Source of the DNA: Sphingobacterium alkalisoli
GTDB taxonomy: Bacteria > Bacteroidota > Bacteroidia > Sphingobacteriales > Sphingobacteriaceae
Length of the DNA: 64,000 bases
Assembly (NCBI RefSeq): GCF_005049105.1
Contig: NZ_SUKA01000006.1
Location: 62,001-126,000 of the forward strand
Direction of reading: 5' to 3'
Shown here: in pieces, positions 51,347 through 61,042 of the stretch
Layout: each line of letters begins with the position of its first letter
Numbering within the stretch: position 1 is the first letter of the stretch
Position numbers and translations under genes: made by a program
The notes under the pieces: model-generated
Told to the model about the DNA's origin: nothing
Seen by the model: only the letters and a program-made list of their open reading frames with translations
The model's database searches: none

Positions 51347-54300
51347 CTACTCCTCAATCCTCACTCTTAAATTCTCCGATCGTGCATTCACCGTCGGATC
51401 GTACATGCATTCAATCTGTGCGATGCCACTACTGAACACACCATTGTTGTTGGTTTTTACCTCGTACTCGTAGACATGACGACCTTTTGGTAAATAATCG
51501 AAAAAATAGTTGGTCGAAGCATCCTTGATCGTGAAATAATAACCTTTCCAGAACTGATATCCCGAAGGTTGATAAATCGGTTCAAATCCCGAAGCCCTTC
51601 CATCACGGAGGTGGACGTAGTTTAACGGTTCGTTATTGATGACGACCAATTGTATTTTGATCTTATCACCGGTTTTAAAAGAAGTGGTTTCAACCCATTC
51701 CGAATCCTTTTGGACGAATAGTTTTTTGGATACAGACACGTCCTTTTGCTCGGAACGAACCTCTTCCAACGGCGCAAAGTACTGATGATAAATTCCTCCA
51801 TAAATTTTTCGGTTATTGTCGTTGGTTACTTTCACCATCTTGTCCTTAACCAATTCTTCCGAAAGCAAGACTTTTCCGACCTGTCCGAGTACCTTGTCAT
51901 CAGTTACCACAACTTGACCGTCTATTTCGATGGTGACTGTATTGTCCAGCACGAAATCCTTAGGATTGTTTGCTAAGAGCAAAGCATACACAGCGTCCAC
52001 GGTATTCCATGTTGTCTGCCAATGATTGTGTTGTTTACTGTAATAGACCCATTGCGTGATTTGATCAAGTTTTGTCGAATCGAGTTGTTTGTAGGCTTCG
52101 ACCATATAGCTTTGTAGGCTCATACTGTTGTATCGACTGGCATTGCTTTCCCAATACATGCCGCGTTCTTGGTCGTAGATGACTTCCTGCATTATCCTGT
52201 TCTTGACCTCGATACTGGCGATTCGGTAATCGTATAAAGCGTTCACCAACCATGCCTTTGCGGCCAAACCTGCAGGCTGATTGGCTGTATGTGAAGCAGT
52301 AAGATCGATGTGTTTGCGTAACTGTTCTGTTTTTGCTGCAGGCAATACGTGTCGCTCATTCCATAAGGCGCGGACATATAGGTAGTCCAATACCAAGCTG
52401 GTAGCTGCTTTCGCTCGATAGATTGAAGTGTCTTGATCCAGAAAATGGATCAATTTATCACTTATCGTTGCAATGCGGTCGTTGATGAGGGATTGATCAA
52501 GCTTTCCTACTTTTCCAAATACCTCCAACAGGCGAAGAGACATGTGCGTATCAGACTTACCCCCTTCGAACCAACTAAATGCTCCGTTTTCGAGTTGTGC
52601 CTTTTCGAGTTTTGCTTCCAATGCACGAATATCAGAAGCGAAATCAGTTTTAAACAACTTGGCCAGGGATTTAACCTTCTGTTTATCATTTCGAATTTGT
52701 CTTAACCACGGCATTTCCTCTGCCAGTAGCTCACTCAATTTACTGTTCTCTTCCAGTTTTGAATCCACTTCATCCGGATTGATGCTATTGAAATAAGTGC
52801 TGATGGCTGGGTAATGCTTTCGGATATATTGCAACATGCTGATTCCGTACCATTTGCTAGCTGTTTGTTCATTGCATTCGTAAGGATAGTTTTTCAGATA
52901 ATCCAATGCTGAGATAATTTCCAGTATGGGGTTACTTTGTACCTGCACCTTGGTGTGTAGGTTGTCTTTTCCCTGCGAGCGGATGGTGAAGGTTTTGTTT
53001 TGTCCAGCATCCAACACGATCTTTTTCGTGTCAGTAAGTAAGACACGGTTGGGCAGGATCGCTAATTCATGTACTTCTCCGTCCGAAAATTCGCCTGTCG
53101 CACCTACTACTTTGATTTGTACCGTTGAATAGCCTTTTGGTATTTGCAACATCCATGATACGGTACTATTTCCTTTAGCTGTTACTGAAAAATCACGTAA
53201 ACCATTGTCTAAAAAGAATTTATGGGAAATCACTTCATTGTTCTCCGGGTTGATAATTTCCAATCGTGCTGTACCGATTTTTGCCGTATCATTCAGGTTT
53301 TGAACTTGTGTTGTGATCAAGATTTCATCTCCCTCGCGCAAAAAGCGAGGTAAATTCGGTCGCACCATTAATTGTTTTTGCGTTTGGCTGAAGAAGGTTG
53401 CCGTACCGGCTTTGAGATCTTCGGTATGGGCAAACAACATCACTTTCCAACGCGTCAAAGCCTCTGGTCCATCAAATTCGAAAGTGACATAACCATCCTT
53501 GTCTGTCAGTAGGGTAGGATAGAAGAAGGCCATTTCTTGAAGATTTGTACGAGCCCGGACTTGGTCGAGCTGTTCCAATTTATTTGCTTCCTTAGTCGTG
53601 ATGATTACTACACCATTGGCAGCCTTGGATCCATAAAGTGCGGTCGCTTGAGCATCTTTTAGGATAGCGAGGTCATCGATATTTTGCGGATCCATTTTTT
53701 CAAGATCAAAATTTTCCCTTACTATTCCATCTACAACATATAAGGGCTGTGCGGAGTTTTTTGTTGCTGTTCCTCGAATAAAAAAATCCGCAGCCCTACC
53801 TTCTGTCTGGGGAGATGCGTTGCCATATCCCACAGTAACCACTTCATCTACGGTTGCGAAACTTGGGAAATTGCCGTACTGCAAAATACCAACGCTTCCT
53901 GAAAACAATCCATAATTAATAAATACGGGAGGGTTTTCAAAGATGCTATATCCACCTGTAGGTTTATAGAAAAGTGTATTGCTCGTTGTTGGGTTATTAA
54001 ATAGCCCCAAATTCCATCCTGTGTGGATGCTGTACCAGCGGCGATAGTTTTCCGTTGCAAAAGCGATAGGAAAGTTGTTTCGGGCAAAGTGATCCAAAGC
54101 TGTATCATACATGGAGGCCAATATTTCAGCTTTGGAGGCTGCATCTTTGTTCTTGATTGTAAAACTCCAGGTCTCTTTCTGCCCTGGAGTAATCTTATCG
54201 CGGAATGTACGAACCTGGATATCGAGGGATTTGTCGCTTCTCACGATAGGGATATTGACCCTTCGTGTCACAATTTTATTTTCCTGTACCATCATGATTT

Positions 54301-57217
54301 CAAACCACGTGTTGTATTGGAGGTCCTGTTCGGTTATCCTATGCGTATAGGAAGCACGTCCCTTTTTAAAAGGAATAAACTCAACGCGACTTTTAGTATT
54401 ACCCTGTACTCTCCAAAGAAATACTCCAGTAGCCTGTTCAAAATCTGTTTGCAGATTGAGAAGGACTTGTTCTTCGAGCTCATAGCCCGATTTGTCGGTG
54501 CGCACGGTGAGAAAGTCCTTGTCCGATATTTTATTTTCGCCTTTAGAGAGAACCTGTATGTTCTGACTGGTTTTCGTGGTATCTACGCCTTGGAGCGTGT
54601 AGGCCTCTATAAGATATGAACCATTTTCATAGCTGTTTTCAAGCCGAATGGTATCGGTATCGTCACTGTCAAACGTATAGGTGCCTATTAATGTTTTCGG
54701 TCTATCTATTATCAAATCCAATTTGTCGAAGTACCACGGGAAATACTTCTGATAGGTTGCGGTATCCAAAATATGGTATTCGGTATGGAAATCAAAGGTC
54801 TTTCGGTCACTCTGAATAATATTTGGGTTCTCATATTTATAGATATGTATTGTCCCCGAGGCCGACATAGGATGCCCGTTCGGATTACTCGTCTTGATCA
54901 CCAAATTATTCCATTCTCCTTCCACCGCTATTCCCGATGTAACAACGGCAACATGTAGCGGTTTGTCTGAATAACGATAAGATCCAGTTCCAGTTTGAAT
55001 TTCGCCCGTTTCATTGATGGCCTCTGCTTGGAATTGTAATGTTAAGTCGGACTGGTTCCTAAATACCGTATCCATAAAAGGAATACGGAAGGTAAACTTG
55101 CCATGGGCGTCGGTCGTCGTTACAGAATCTAAATAAGTGATTTGACGATAGGTCTGGTTATCGTAGAATGACACCTTATAATTAACGGTAATATGAGATA
55201 AGCTCGCTCCAGATAGACTTTCAGCAGTACCTGTAAAAATAGCCGTATCTTGTTTAGTGTAGGTTTGCACATTTTCTGTCAAGCTCACCTTGAACGTGGG
55301 CCTTTTATACTCTTCGACCGAAAATGTTTTTGCTGACAACCGCTTGTTGTCTTTATGTATTTCTAGATGAAATGAGCCGTTCAATGTCTTTTTTGGGATA
55401 CGAAAGCTGCCATGTACCGACCCGAAAGCAGTAGTCGTCAGATTCAGTGTATCAATGGACTGGCGATTGGCATCTTTCAATACTATTTTTATCGATTCAC
55501 TCGGTACCACCATACCTTTCAATACGTCTTTTGTATAGACAATTGCTTTAAAAAAGACTTCTTGCCCCGGTCGGTAAATTGCGCGGTCAGTAAATAGTAA
55601 AGCATCGTTTTGAAGTCTTTCTTCCTTGCGCTCCTCGCGTAGATGCTTCGGGATATCATTAAGATGATTCAATGTGATCAAATGGTTTTCTTCCGGAATG
55701 AACAGGTATAGGTCTTCCAGATCGTACCTGTTTTCGTCGTAGTCAGCCAGGTAATCAAATTCACCGTTCTTATTGGTCCGTAGCGAACCTACTTTCGTCA
55801 ATACATCCTCTTCAAGATAGTACAAATCCAGCTGTTTGTTGCTATAGGGTAAGCCATTTTTTCGGTTTACCATCAGTGTGGTATAGCGGTAGTCGGTAGC
55901 CTGAATGCCCTTGTCTTCAATGGTGGGCGAAACCAATAGGTCGCTTACCACAAGACCTCCTTGTGATACATCCTGATCTTGCCCGTTGTCTTTGAATTCG
56001 GGATTGTTGGCTATTAATATGATGTAGCTTCCATAAGGCAAGGGATTGATTTTGAAGTTAGTGTTGTGGGTTTGATAATCAGCAAAAGTTTTTAACCCTA
56101 TTTCCTCTTCGTAAACCAGCGTGGCCTTTAGGTTCACCTGTTGCGTTAGGCTGTCGTACAGCGTATGGTATTCCTTAAAATTTTCGGGTTTATTGCTGGT
56201 ATTATACACCCTTATGAAGACCTTGTCAGCGTTCAATGCGTTGATTTTGATAGGTATGTATTGTCCGCTCGGGGCAAAGTTTGGCAATTCAAGAGATAAG
56301 GTTTTTTGAGTCAGTTCATTGTATAGATTCTTTGCATCTTTTAGCCAAGGAGATTTTGGATACGCATTAATGGCTTCGTTTAAATAGTCGACGGCTTCCT
56401 TGTTTTTACCTCTCTGTCGTTTTTGAGCGTCGGCGAGGAGGAGCAGGATATGAGAGTTGTAATCAGCCTGTTGTTCCTTGATCAGCTTTTCGATTTCCTT
56501 TTGATATGTCAGAATCTCCCAGGTACGATACCGGGCATACGGACGAAAGGTAAGGTAAGCATCCGCATCATTATAATTTCTTTCGGAGTTTGTTTTTTGT
56601 AACGACTGAATAAAATGTGTGCCTTTATTCTTTTCTTGGGGATAGGATGCATCTAGAAAATCCAGGTAATTGTAGGTCAGCAGATGATAAATGGTAGGCG
56701 CCAAGGTCCGGTTTTTGAGGTCAGCTACCATGGCTTTCCACTTATCGATGGATTCCTGGACAAGGAGTGTTTTATTGTCCAATGATGCCCTGAAAAGAGA
56801 ATCAATATGTACTTTTCTTTTGTCCAGGTCCCAAGTTAGAAAGCCGTGAGCAGATTCAACACGGCTGAGGTAAGACTGCTGAAAAAGAAAAGAGGCATAC
56901 ACGTTTTGTAGTACTTTTTTTTCCAACAGCGAGGCCTTGTCGATATGAGAAAGTAAATGCTCCTGTATATGATAAAAAGCTGAATCATTACGCATATTGG
57001 TTGTTAAGGAATGATGTTCGGCTAGCACAGCTTTTATCCATTCTGGACTATTGCTTTCTGCTCGCGCTTTCGCTTTTATGGATGCGATAAGTGGGGAAGT
57101 CTGCTGGTAGTTTTTAATGCTTATCAAGCGATCTACTTCCTCCCATTGGGATTTAAAATCCTGACCGGTGGCTAAAAGAGGTACGAGCAGTAAAAGAGAT
57201 ATAACGATTCGTTGCAT
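51347..57217 (-). CDS. Alpha-2-macroglobulin-like surface protein with TonB-plug-like insertion
   Basis: A 1956-residue exported protein. The signal peptide begins at the ATG at 57217 (MQRIVISLLLLVPLLATGQ); a start 7 codons upstream is less likely. It contains TPR-like helices at the start, MG2-type macroglobulin domains (YRPGQEVFFKAIVYT, RLENSYENGSYLIEAYTLQG), the thioester motif YPYECNEQ (Cys about 1448) and the alpha-toroid. Residues about 1120-1215 match the plug of SusC-like receptors: VVTVGYGN, RGTATKNSAQPLYVVDGIV and ILKDAQATALYGSKAANGVV. No barrel follows. By family it should trap proteases; the insert is unusual for bacterial macroglobulins of other phyla. Confidence 0.9.
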   Translation of the reverse strand: MQRIVISLLLLVPLLATGQDFKSQWEEVDRLISIKNYQQTSPLIASIKAKARAESNSPEWIKAVLAEHHSLTTNMRNDSAFYHIQEHLLSHIDKASLLEKKVLQNVYASFLFQQSYLSRVESAHGFLTWDLDKRKVHIDSLFRASLDNKTLLVQESIDKWKAMVADLKNRTLAPTIYHLLTYNYLDFLDASYPQEKNKGTHFIQSLQKTNSERNYNDADAYLTFRPYARYRTWEILTYQKEIEKLIKEQQADYNSHILLLLADAQKRQRGKNKEAVDYLNEAINAYPKSPWLKDAKNLYNELTQKTLSLELPNFAPSGQYIPIKINALNADKVFIRVYNTSNKPENFKEYHTLYDSLTQQVNLKATLVYEEEIGLKTFADYQTHNTNFKINPLPYGSYIILIANNPEFKDNGQDQDVSQGGLVVSDLLVSPTIEDKGIQATDYRYTTLMVNRKNGLPYSNKQLDLYYLEEDVLTKVGSLRTNKNGEFDYLADYDENRYDLEDLYLFIPEENHLITLNHLNDIPKHLREERKEERLQNDALLFTDRAIYRPGQEVFFKAIVYTKDVLKGMVVPSESIKIVLKDANRQSIDTLNLTTTAFGSVHGSFRIPKKTLNGSFHLEIHKDNKRLSAKTFSVEEYKRPTFKVSLTENVQTYTKQDTAIFTGTAESLSGASLSHITVNYKVSFYDNQTYRQITYLDSVTTTDAHGKFTFRIPFMDTVFRNQSDLTLQFQAEAINETGEIQTGTGSYRYSDKPLHVAVVTSGIAVEGEWNNLVIKTSNPNGHPMSASGTIHIYKYENPNIIQSDRKTFDFHTEYHILDTATYQKYFPWYFDKLDLIIDRPKTLIGTYTFDSDDTDTIRLENSYENGSYLIEAYTLQGVDTTKTSQNIQVLSKGENKISDKDFLTVRTDKSGYELEEQVLLNLQTDFEQATGVFLWRVQGNTKSRVEFIPFKKGRASYTHRITEQDLQYNTWFEIMMVQENKIVTRRVNIPIVRSDKSLDIQVRTFRDKITPGQKETWSFTIKNKDAASKAEILASMYDTALDHFARNNFPIAFATENYRRWYSIHTGWNLGLFNNPTTSNTLFYKPTGGYSIFENPPVFINYGLFSGSVGILQYGNFPSFATVDEVVTVGYGNASPQTEGRAADFFIRGTATKNSAQPLYVVDGIVRENFDLEKMDPQNIDDLAILKDAQATALYGSKAANGVVIITTKEANKLEQLDQVRARTNLQEMAFFYPTLLTDKDGYVTFEFDGPEALTRWKVMLFAHTEDLKAGTATFFSQTQKQLMVRPNLPRFLREGDEILITTQVQNLNDTAKIGTARLEIINPENNEVISHKFFLDNGLRDFSVTAKGNSTVSWMLQIPKGYSTVQIKVVGATGEFSDGEVHELAILPNRVLLTDTKKIVLDAGQNKTFTIRSQGKDNLHTKVQVQSNPILEIISALDYLKNYPYECNEQTASKWYGISMLQYIRKHYPAISTYFNSINPDEVDSKLEENSKLSELLAEEMPWLRQIRNDKQKVKSLAKLFKTDFASDIRALEAKLEKAQLENGAFSWFEGGKSDTHMSLRLLEVFGKVGKLDQSLINDRIATISDKLIHFLDQDTSIYRAKAATSLVLDYLYVRALWNERHVLPAAKTEQLRKHIDLTASHTANQPAGLAAKAWLVNALYDYRIASIEVKNRIMQEVIYDQERGMYWESNASRYNSMSLQSYMVEAYKQLDSTKLDQITQWVYYSKQHNHWQTTWNTVDAVYALLLANNPKDFVLDNTVTIEIDGQVVVTDDKVLGQVGKVLLSEELVKDKMVKVTNDNNRKIYGGIYHQYFAPLEEVRSEQKDVSVSKKLFVQKDSEWVETTSFKTGDKIKIQLVVINNEPLNYVHLRDGRASGFEPIYQPSGYQFWKGYYFTIKDASTNYFFDYLPKGRHVYEYEVKTNNNGVFSSGIAQIECMYDPTVNARSENLRVRIEE

Positions 57218-57485
57218 AATGACAGATACAAATTCCATACAAAGTACTCAATATTTAGGAAGGGATGCAGATAAATTGAAAATTCCATAATTCGGGTAGT
57301 AAATTTTTTGTTCTTTAATTTGATTGCTTGGCTGACGATAAAATAGATGCTCCTTCAATCACTATTTTTTATGTGTATCTTGTCGTCCGAAAGATGGGTT
57401 GTATTTCATTTGCTATTATGTTGATAGTATATGGCTAAGCGTAGTAGTATCAAGGAAGTTGCAGATTTGAAAAGATGGACAAACA

Positions 57486-58208
57486 ATGGACAATATTGAT
57501 ATTAAACGAGTCTCACGATTAACAGCAATTCTAACCCAATTGCAAACGAAACGACTTTTGACAGCTTCCGAATTAGCGAATAAGTTCTCCGTAAGTAAAC
57601 GGACAATTTACAGAGATATAAAAGCATTAGAACAGGCCGGTGTTCCCATTTTAACTGATGAAGGAAAAGGATATACATTGATGGAAGGATACAGAGTCCC
57701 GCCAATAATGTTTACCGAAAGTGAAGCTAACGCATTGATTACCGCCGAACAGCTGATTCTAAAAAACAAAGACAGCTCATTCGTAAGAGAATATTCAGAA
57801 GCAATCAACAAAATCAAATCCGTACTTAGACACAATACCAAAGATAAAGTCGATTTGCTTTCCGACCGTACTGTATTCCGACAAAATCCGGCTAGTGAAC
57901 AAACAAGCAATTTTCTGTCTACGTTACAAATAGCCCTGACAAACTTTAACCTTGTCAAGATAAAATATCATTCACCTGAAACAAACCAGACAACGGAAAG
58001 AACGATCGAACCTTTTGCTATTTACAGCACACAAGAAAATTGGTTACTTATCGCATTTTGCCATTTAAGAGACGATTTTAGGGCTTTTCGTTTTGACAGA
58101 ATCCAACACCTTACCTTACTCAACGAAAAGTTTCAGCCTCATAAAATAACCTTGCAGGAATATTTTGAAATCTGTAAGGAAAAATATTTATCACAACCCT
58201 TGCCATAG
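57486..58208 (+). CDS. WYL-domain HTH regulator (YafY-like)
   Basis: A 240-residue regulator: HTH_11 (LTAILTQLQTKRLLTASELANKF, VSKRTIYRDIKALEQAGVPI) and a WYL domain (VKIKYHSPETNQTTERTIEP, AIYSTQENWLLIAFCHLRDDF). The middle part follows the usual YafY plan. WYL domains bind nucleic acids or nucleotides and often control stress or defence genes. It starts a run of four forward genes (WYL, GyrI-like, DUF1801, DUF1697), so it probably regulates that run. Length (about 230-320) is normal. Confidence 0.9.
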   Translation: MDNIDIKRVSRLTAILTQLQTKRLLTASELANKFSVSKRTIYRDIKALEQAGVPILTDEGKGYTLMEGYRVPPIMFTESEANALITAEQLILKNKDSSFVREYSEAINKIKSVLRHNTKDKVDLLSDRTVFRQNPASEQTSNFLSTLQIALTNFNLVKIKYHSPETNQTTERTIEPFAIYSTQENWLLIAFCHLRDDFRAFRFDRIQHLTLLNEKFQPHKITLQEYFEICKEKYLSQPLP

Positions 58209-58260
58209 GGTTGTCACAACACGAAGTTAGTTTTGTGGCTCAACAACAAAATATTTAAAA

Positions 58261-58719
58261 ATGAACAATGTAACTATTGAGCCTTTTAAAGTAATAGGCA
58301 TTTCGGTAAGAACCACAAACGAAAACAACCAAGCGGCTAAAGATATTGGAGATTTGTGGAATAGATTTATGAACGACAAAGTTCTGGAAACAATTCCTAA
58401 CAAAATTGACTCCACCGTATATTGCATATACACGGAATATGAGAGTGACCATACTAAGCCCTATACGACAATATTGGGATGTAAAGTAGAAACCTTAAGC
58501 GTTGTCCCAGCTGGATTGATTGGCAAATCAATTGACGGTGGAAACTATATGAAACTTTCCGCTAAAGGGGATTTAATGAAAGACTTGATCATAAACAAGT
58601 GGTTGGAAATTTGGGAAATGGATTTAGATAGGTTGTTCACGACAGACTTTGAAGTATTCGGTGAGAAATCACAAAATCCGACAGATGCAGAAATAGATTT
58701 TTTAATTGCAGTAAAATAG
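58261..58719 (+). CDS. GyrI-like / AraC effector-binding domain protein
   Basis: A 152-residue stand-alone GyrI-like (SHS2) small-molecule-binding domain: VIGISVRTTNENNQAAKDIG, DLWNRFMNDKVLETIPNKID and EIWEMDLDRLFTTDFEVFGE match the AraC_E_bind family. Free-standing members bind hydrophobic compounds or act on transcription indirectly. It lies 52 bases after the WYL regulator and 5 bases before the DUF1801 gene, so it is in one operon with it. Confidence 0.85.
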   Translation: MNNVTIEPFKVIGISVRTTNENNQAAKDIGDLWNRFMNDKVLETIPNKIDSTVYCIYTEYESDHTKPYTTILGCKVETLSVVPAGLIGKSIDGGNYMKLSAKGDLMKDLIINKWLEIWEMDLDRLFTTDFEVFGEKSQNPTDAEIDFLIAVK

Positions 58720-58724
58720 AGGAA

Positions 58725-59078
58725 ATGATGGAGCAACTTCATAACTATTATTTGAATAAAGAAGAACCAAACAAGAGTTGCTTGCTTGCCTTACGGGATA
58801 TCATTCTTCATCAGGACATAGATATTACGGAAACGCAGAAGTGGGGAATGCCCTGCTTCTGCTACCAGAAAAAAGTGTTTTGCTATTTGTGGACGGATAA
58901 AAAGACAGATGAACCCTATATTCTGATGGTAGAAGGCGCGTACCTTGATCATCCCGGACTTAAAAAAGGGAAACGAACACGAATGAAGATTTTTAGCATC
59001 AACCCTAATAAAGATTTACCCCTCAAAACGATTGAGCACATTTTGCAAAAGGCATTGGATCTATACAGGAAGGAATGA
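58725..59078 (+). CDS. DUF1801-family protein
   Basis: A 117-residue protein of the DUF1801 (YdhG-like) family: TQKWGMPCFCYQKKVFCYLW, then PYILMVEGAYLDHPGLKKGK and RTRMKIFSINPNKDLP. The fold is like the iron-sulfur or heme-handling frataxin-like families, but the function is unknown. It starts 5 bases after the GyrI-like gene. Two ATGs in a row (58725, 58728) leave the exact start open. Confidence 0.82.
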   Translation: MMEQLHNYYLNKEEPNKSCLLALRDIILHQDIDITETQKWGMPCFCYQKKVFCYLWTDKKTDEPYILMVEGAYLDHPGLKKGKRTRMKIFSINPNKDLPLKTIEHILQKALDLYRKE

Positions 59079-59126
59079 GAAAAATCACACCTAAAAAACT
59101 TAAGTTTGTTAGAAAGTAAAGATGGT

Positions 59127-59660
59127 ATGATCACATTAACAGGATTTCTTAGGGGTATTAATGTTGGTGGACATCACAAGGTGCCTATGGCAGACCTACG
59201 GGACAAATTGAACCAATTGGAGTGTGAAAACGTAAGAACATTATTGAACACAGGAAATTTTGTATTTGAAACAGAACAGACGAATATTCAAGATTTGGAA
59301 CACAAGATCGAAACCTTTCTTTCACAGTCCTTCGGATTTATAATTCCCGTGATTTTAAGAGGTCAAAAGGAAATCTCTGACTTAGTTAGCGAAAACCCTT
59401 TTGCAACAATAGATGTACATAAAGATATTCGTCTCTATGTTTCTTTTTTAAAAAACACACCTGAAGTTGAGTTGACCTTGCCCTATTTTTCGGAGGACAA
59501 AACTTATAAAATCATTTCTATACAAAATAAAACGATCTTGAGTGTGTTAGATCTTTCGACAACAAACTCCCCAAAAGGCATGGATGAATTAGAAAAACTA
59601 TTTGGAAAAAATATGACGACAAGGAATTGGAATACTGTCCAGAAAGTAGCGAATGTTTAA
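59127..59660 (+). CDS. DUF1697-family protein
   Basis: A 177-residue DUF1697 protein from ATG 59127 (MITLTGFLRGINVGGHHKVP); a TTG 21 bases earlier is unlikely. Family motifs are the opening LRGINVGG, RTLLNTGNFVFET, NPF, RLYVSFL and the tail MTTRNWNTVQKV. Function is unknown. Proteins of the DUF1801/GyrI/DUF1697 types are often found together in Bacteroidota, as here. Confidence 0.88.
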   Translation: MITLTGFLRGINVGGHHKVPMADLRDKLNQLECENVRTLLNTGNFVFETEQTNIQDLEHKIETFLSQSFGFIIPVILRGQKEISDLVSENPFATIDVHKDIRLYVSFLKNTPEVELTLPYFSEDKTYKIISIQNKTILSVLDLSTTNSPKGMDELEKLFGKNMTTRNWNTVQKVANV

Positions 59661-60013
59661 CTGTATGATTTAATATCTGTTTGGCTACGTTCATATCTCA
59701 TTTAATAAAAAAATATAAATCCTGTATATTAAAAAAATTATATTATCTTTGTTTTATAATCAGGTTCTGCCGACGCTTCTCTGAAATCGTTAAGTTCATT
59801 CTTCTCTCTCAGTTTTTGCTTTTTCAGTTACTAATTTTTGTTATCAACGTAACGGTTAAGTATCATTTTATACCTAGAATATTTCGAGGTTCAAAAAATT
59901 ACAAACATCATTTCTTGTGAACAATCAGATTTATTATTGTTCTGCTGTTAAAATCAGTCGATAATGGCGTTTGCCCAATAAAATGAATAATTTATAAATA
60001 AATACAATAAACA
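59661..60013. other. 353-bp region with promoter and long leader of the cold-shock gene
   Basis: No gene: the only longer frame (59681-59920) starts with TTG and overlaps the promoter. Contains CTG/TATCTTTG promoter at 59722-59751; the transcript would have a leader of about 255 bases, rich in T/A. Confidence 0.55.
59722..59751 (+). promoter_or_regulatory. Putative promoter of the first cold-shock gene
   Basis: CTG (59722-59724), 19-base spacer and TATCTTTG (59744-59751) resemble the TTG/TAnnTTTG promoter. Transcription would start near 59757, giving a leader of about 255 bases before the cold-shock start at 60014. Confidence 0.5.
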
Positions 60014-60205
60014 ATGCAAGAAGGAACAGTAAAATTCTTTAACGTTACCAAAGGTTTCGGTTTTATTACGCCAGTAGATGGTGGTCAGGATGTTTTCGTA
60101 CACAACTCGGGTTTAATCCACGATGTACGTGAAAACGATAGTGTAACATTCGATGTAGAGAATGGCAAAAAAGGCATTAATGCCGTTAATGTACGCGTAG
60201 CATAA
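60014..60205 (+). CDS. Cold-shock domain protein (CspA-like), copy 1
   Basis: A 63-residue RNA chaperone: MQEGTVKFFNVTKGFGFITP with the RNP1 motif KGFGFI and RNP2 DVFVHNSGL. It binds single-stranded RNA/DNA to help translation at low temperature. It faces a nearly identical copy (61268-61459; 54 of 63 residues equal) in opposite orientation, with two small genes between. A 255-base leader, as in E. coli cspA, suggests post-transcriptional control. Confidence 0.95.
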   Translation: MQEGTVKFFNVTKGFGFITPVDGGQDVFVHNSGLIHDVRENDSVTFDVENGKKGINAVNVRVA

Positions 60206-60246
60206 TTACGTAGGAAAACTCATATTTTTCTACAGAATATATGATT

Positions 60247-60289
60247 AAAAATGTAGTAGATGGCATTCGTGCCGATTTACTACATTTTT
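60247..60289 (+). terminator. Terminator after cold-shock gene 1
   Basis: AAAAATGTAGTA (60247-60258) and TACTACATTTTT (60278-60289) form a perfect 12-bp stem; an inner GGCA-TTCG-TGCC hairpin sits in the loop, and T follows. Confidence 0.8.
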
Positions 60290-60372
60290 TTTGTTTATGG
60301 GCTTTTATGTTTAGTTCTCCCAATCTAAACCTATAATTTTCTAAATAGATTTATATATTTTTCCTTCTTCTT

Positions 60373-60612
60373 TTAAGCTTTCGAATTAGGAGGGGGTAGG
60401 GGGCCGCGCTTGTAGATGATCAGTCCGTTAAGGAAGTTTCGGAGCAACTGGTCGCCACACGGTTTAAAATTTGGATGATTCTCTTTGCGGAATATCGCAG
60501 TCAGTTCGGTTTTCGTTACTCTAAAATCCACTAGGGCTAATACCTCCACAATATTGTCGTCTGTAAATTTTAAAGCCACGCGGAGCTTTTTCATAATATC
60601 ATTGTTGCTCAT
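60373..60612 (-). CDS. DUF1456-family protein, single-repeat form
   Basis: A 79-residue protein matching one DUF1456 (YehS-like) repeat: MSNNDIMKKLRVALKFTDDN, the FRVTKTELTAIFRKENHPN segment and FKPCGDQLLRNFLNGLIIYKRG. The family usually has two such repeats (about 150 residues); here only one is present, followed by a Pro-rich tail PLPPPNSKA. It may be a single-domain variant or a truncation. Function unknown. Same strand as the unknown helical gene upstream (112-base gap). Confidence 0.75.
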   Translation of the reverse strand: MSNNDIMKKLRVALKFTDDNIVEVLALVDFRVTKTELTAIFRKENHPNFKPCGDQLLRNFLNGLIIYKRGPLPPPNSKA

Positions 60613-60724
60613 AGTGTAAATTTAGGAAAACTATACCAAAAAAGTATCTTTTGATGAGGGGATTATCTTCTTGATCCGACGTTTCGTAATTTTTTGTGAT
60701 GTTGTGGCATAACACGTAGTTTAA

Positions 60725-61042
60725 TTATAAGGTATCGTTTGCCGCTTGAATCGTTTTTTCTAACGCATCCAATAGGTTCTCTTTATACTTGATAAAATTT
60801 ACTTGACGGTCTTCTTCTTCACCCACTTTAAGTACTTTCTTGCATTCTTTAACTTGTTGCAATTCGTTTAAATATAGTTCATTGAAAGTTTCTACATCTT
60901 TGTTTTTTAAAATCCTTACGGTATGTGAATACTGTTCGTATACATCTGTAATAATACTCAGACTTTTATCGTCATAGTTCTGGAGACCCGTAATTTTTTC
61001 GGAAAGCTTTTCAAGCTTTTTTCTTTCTTTTGTATAAGCCAT
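60725..61042 (-). CDS. Small helical protein of unknown function
   Basis: A 105-residue Lys/Glu-rich protein (MAYTKERKKLEKLSEKITGL, ending ALEKTIQAANDTL), predicted coiled-coil; no signal peptide. I use the ATG at 61042; a TTG 9 bases upstream is less likely. It may be in one transcript with the DUF1456 gene and lies between the two cold-shock genes. I do not recognise a family. Confidence 0.6.
   Translation of the reverse strand: MAYTKERKKLEKLSEKITGLQNYDDKSLSIITDVYEQYSHTVRILKNKDVETFNELYLNELQQVKECKKVLKVGEEEDRQVNFIKYKENLLDALEKTIQAANDTL

Noticed and set aside
54023..54619. A 198-residue ORF antisense to the macroglobulin gene.
   Set aside because: It lies fully inside the well-supported reverse-strand gene and resembles no family; it is a shadow frame.
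59681..59920. A 79-residue hydrophobic ORF before the cold-shock gene.
   Set aside because: It starts with TTG and contains the promoter of the cold-shock gene; composition is that of AT-rich leader DNA.
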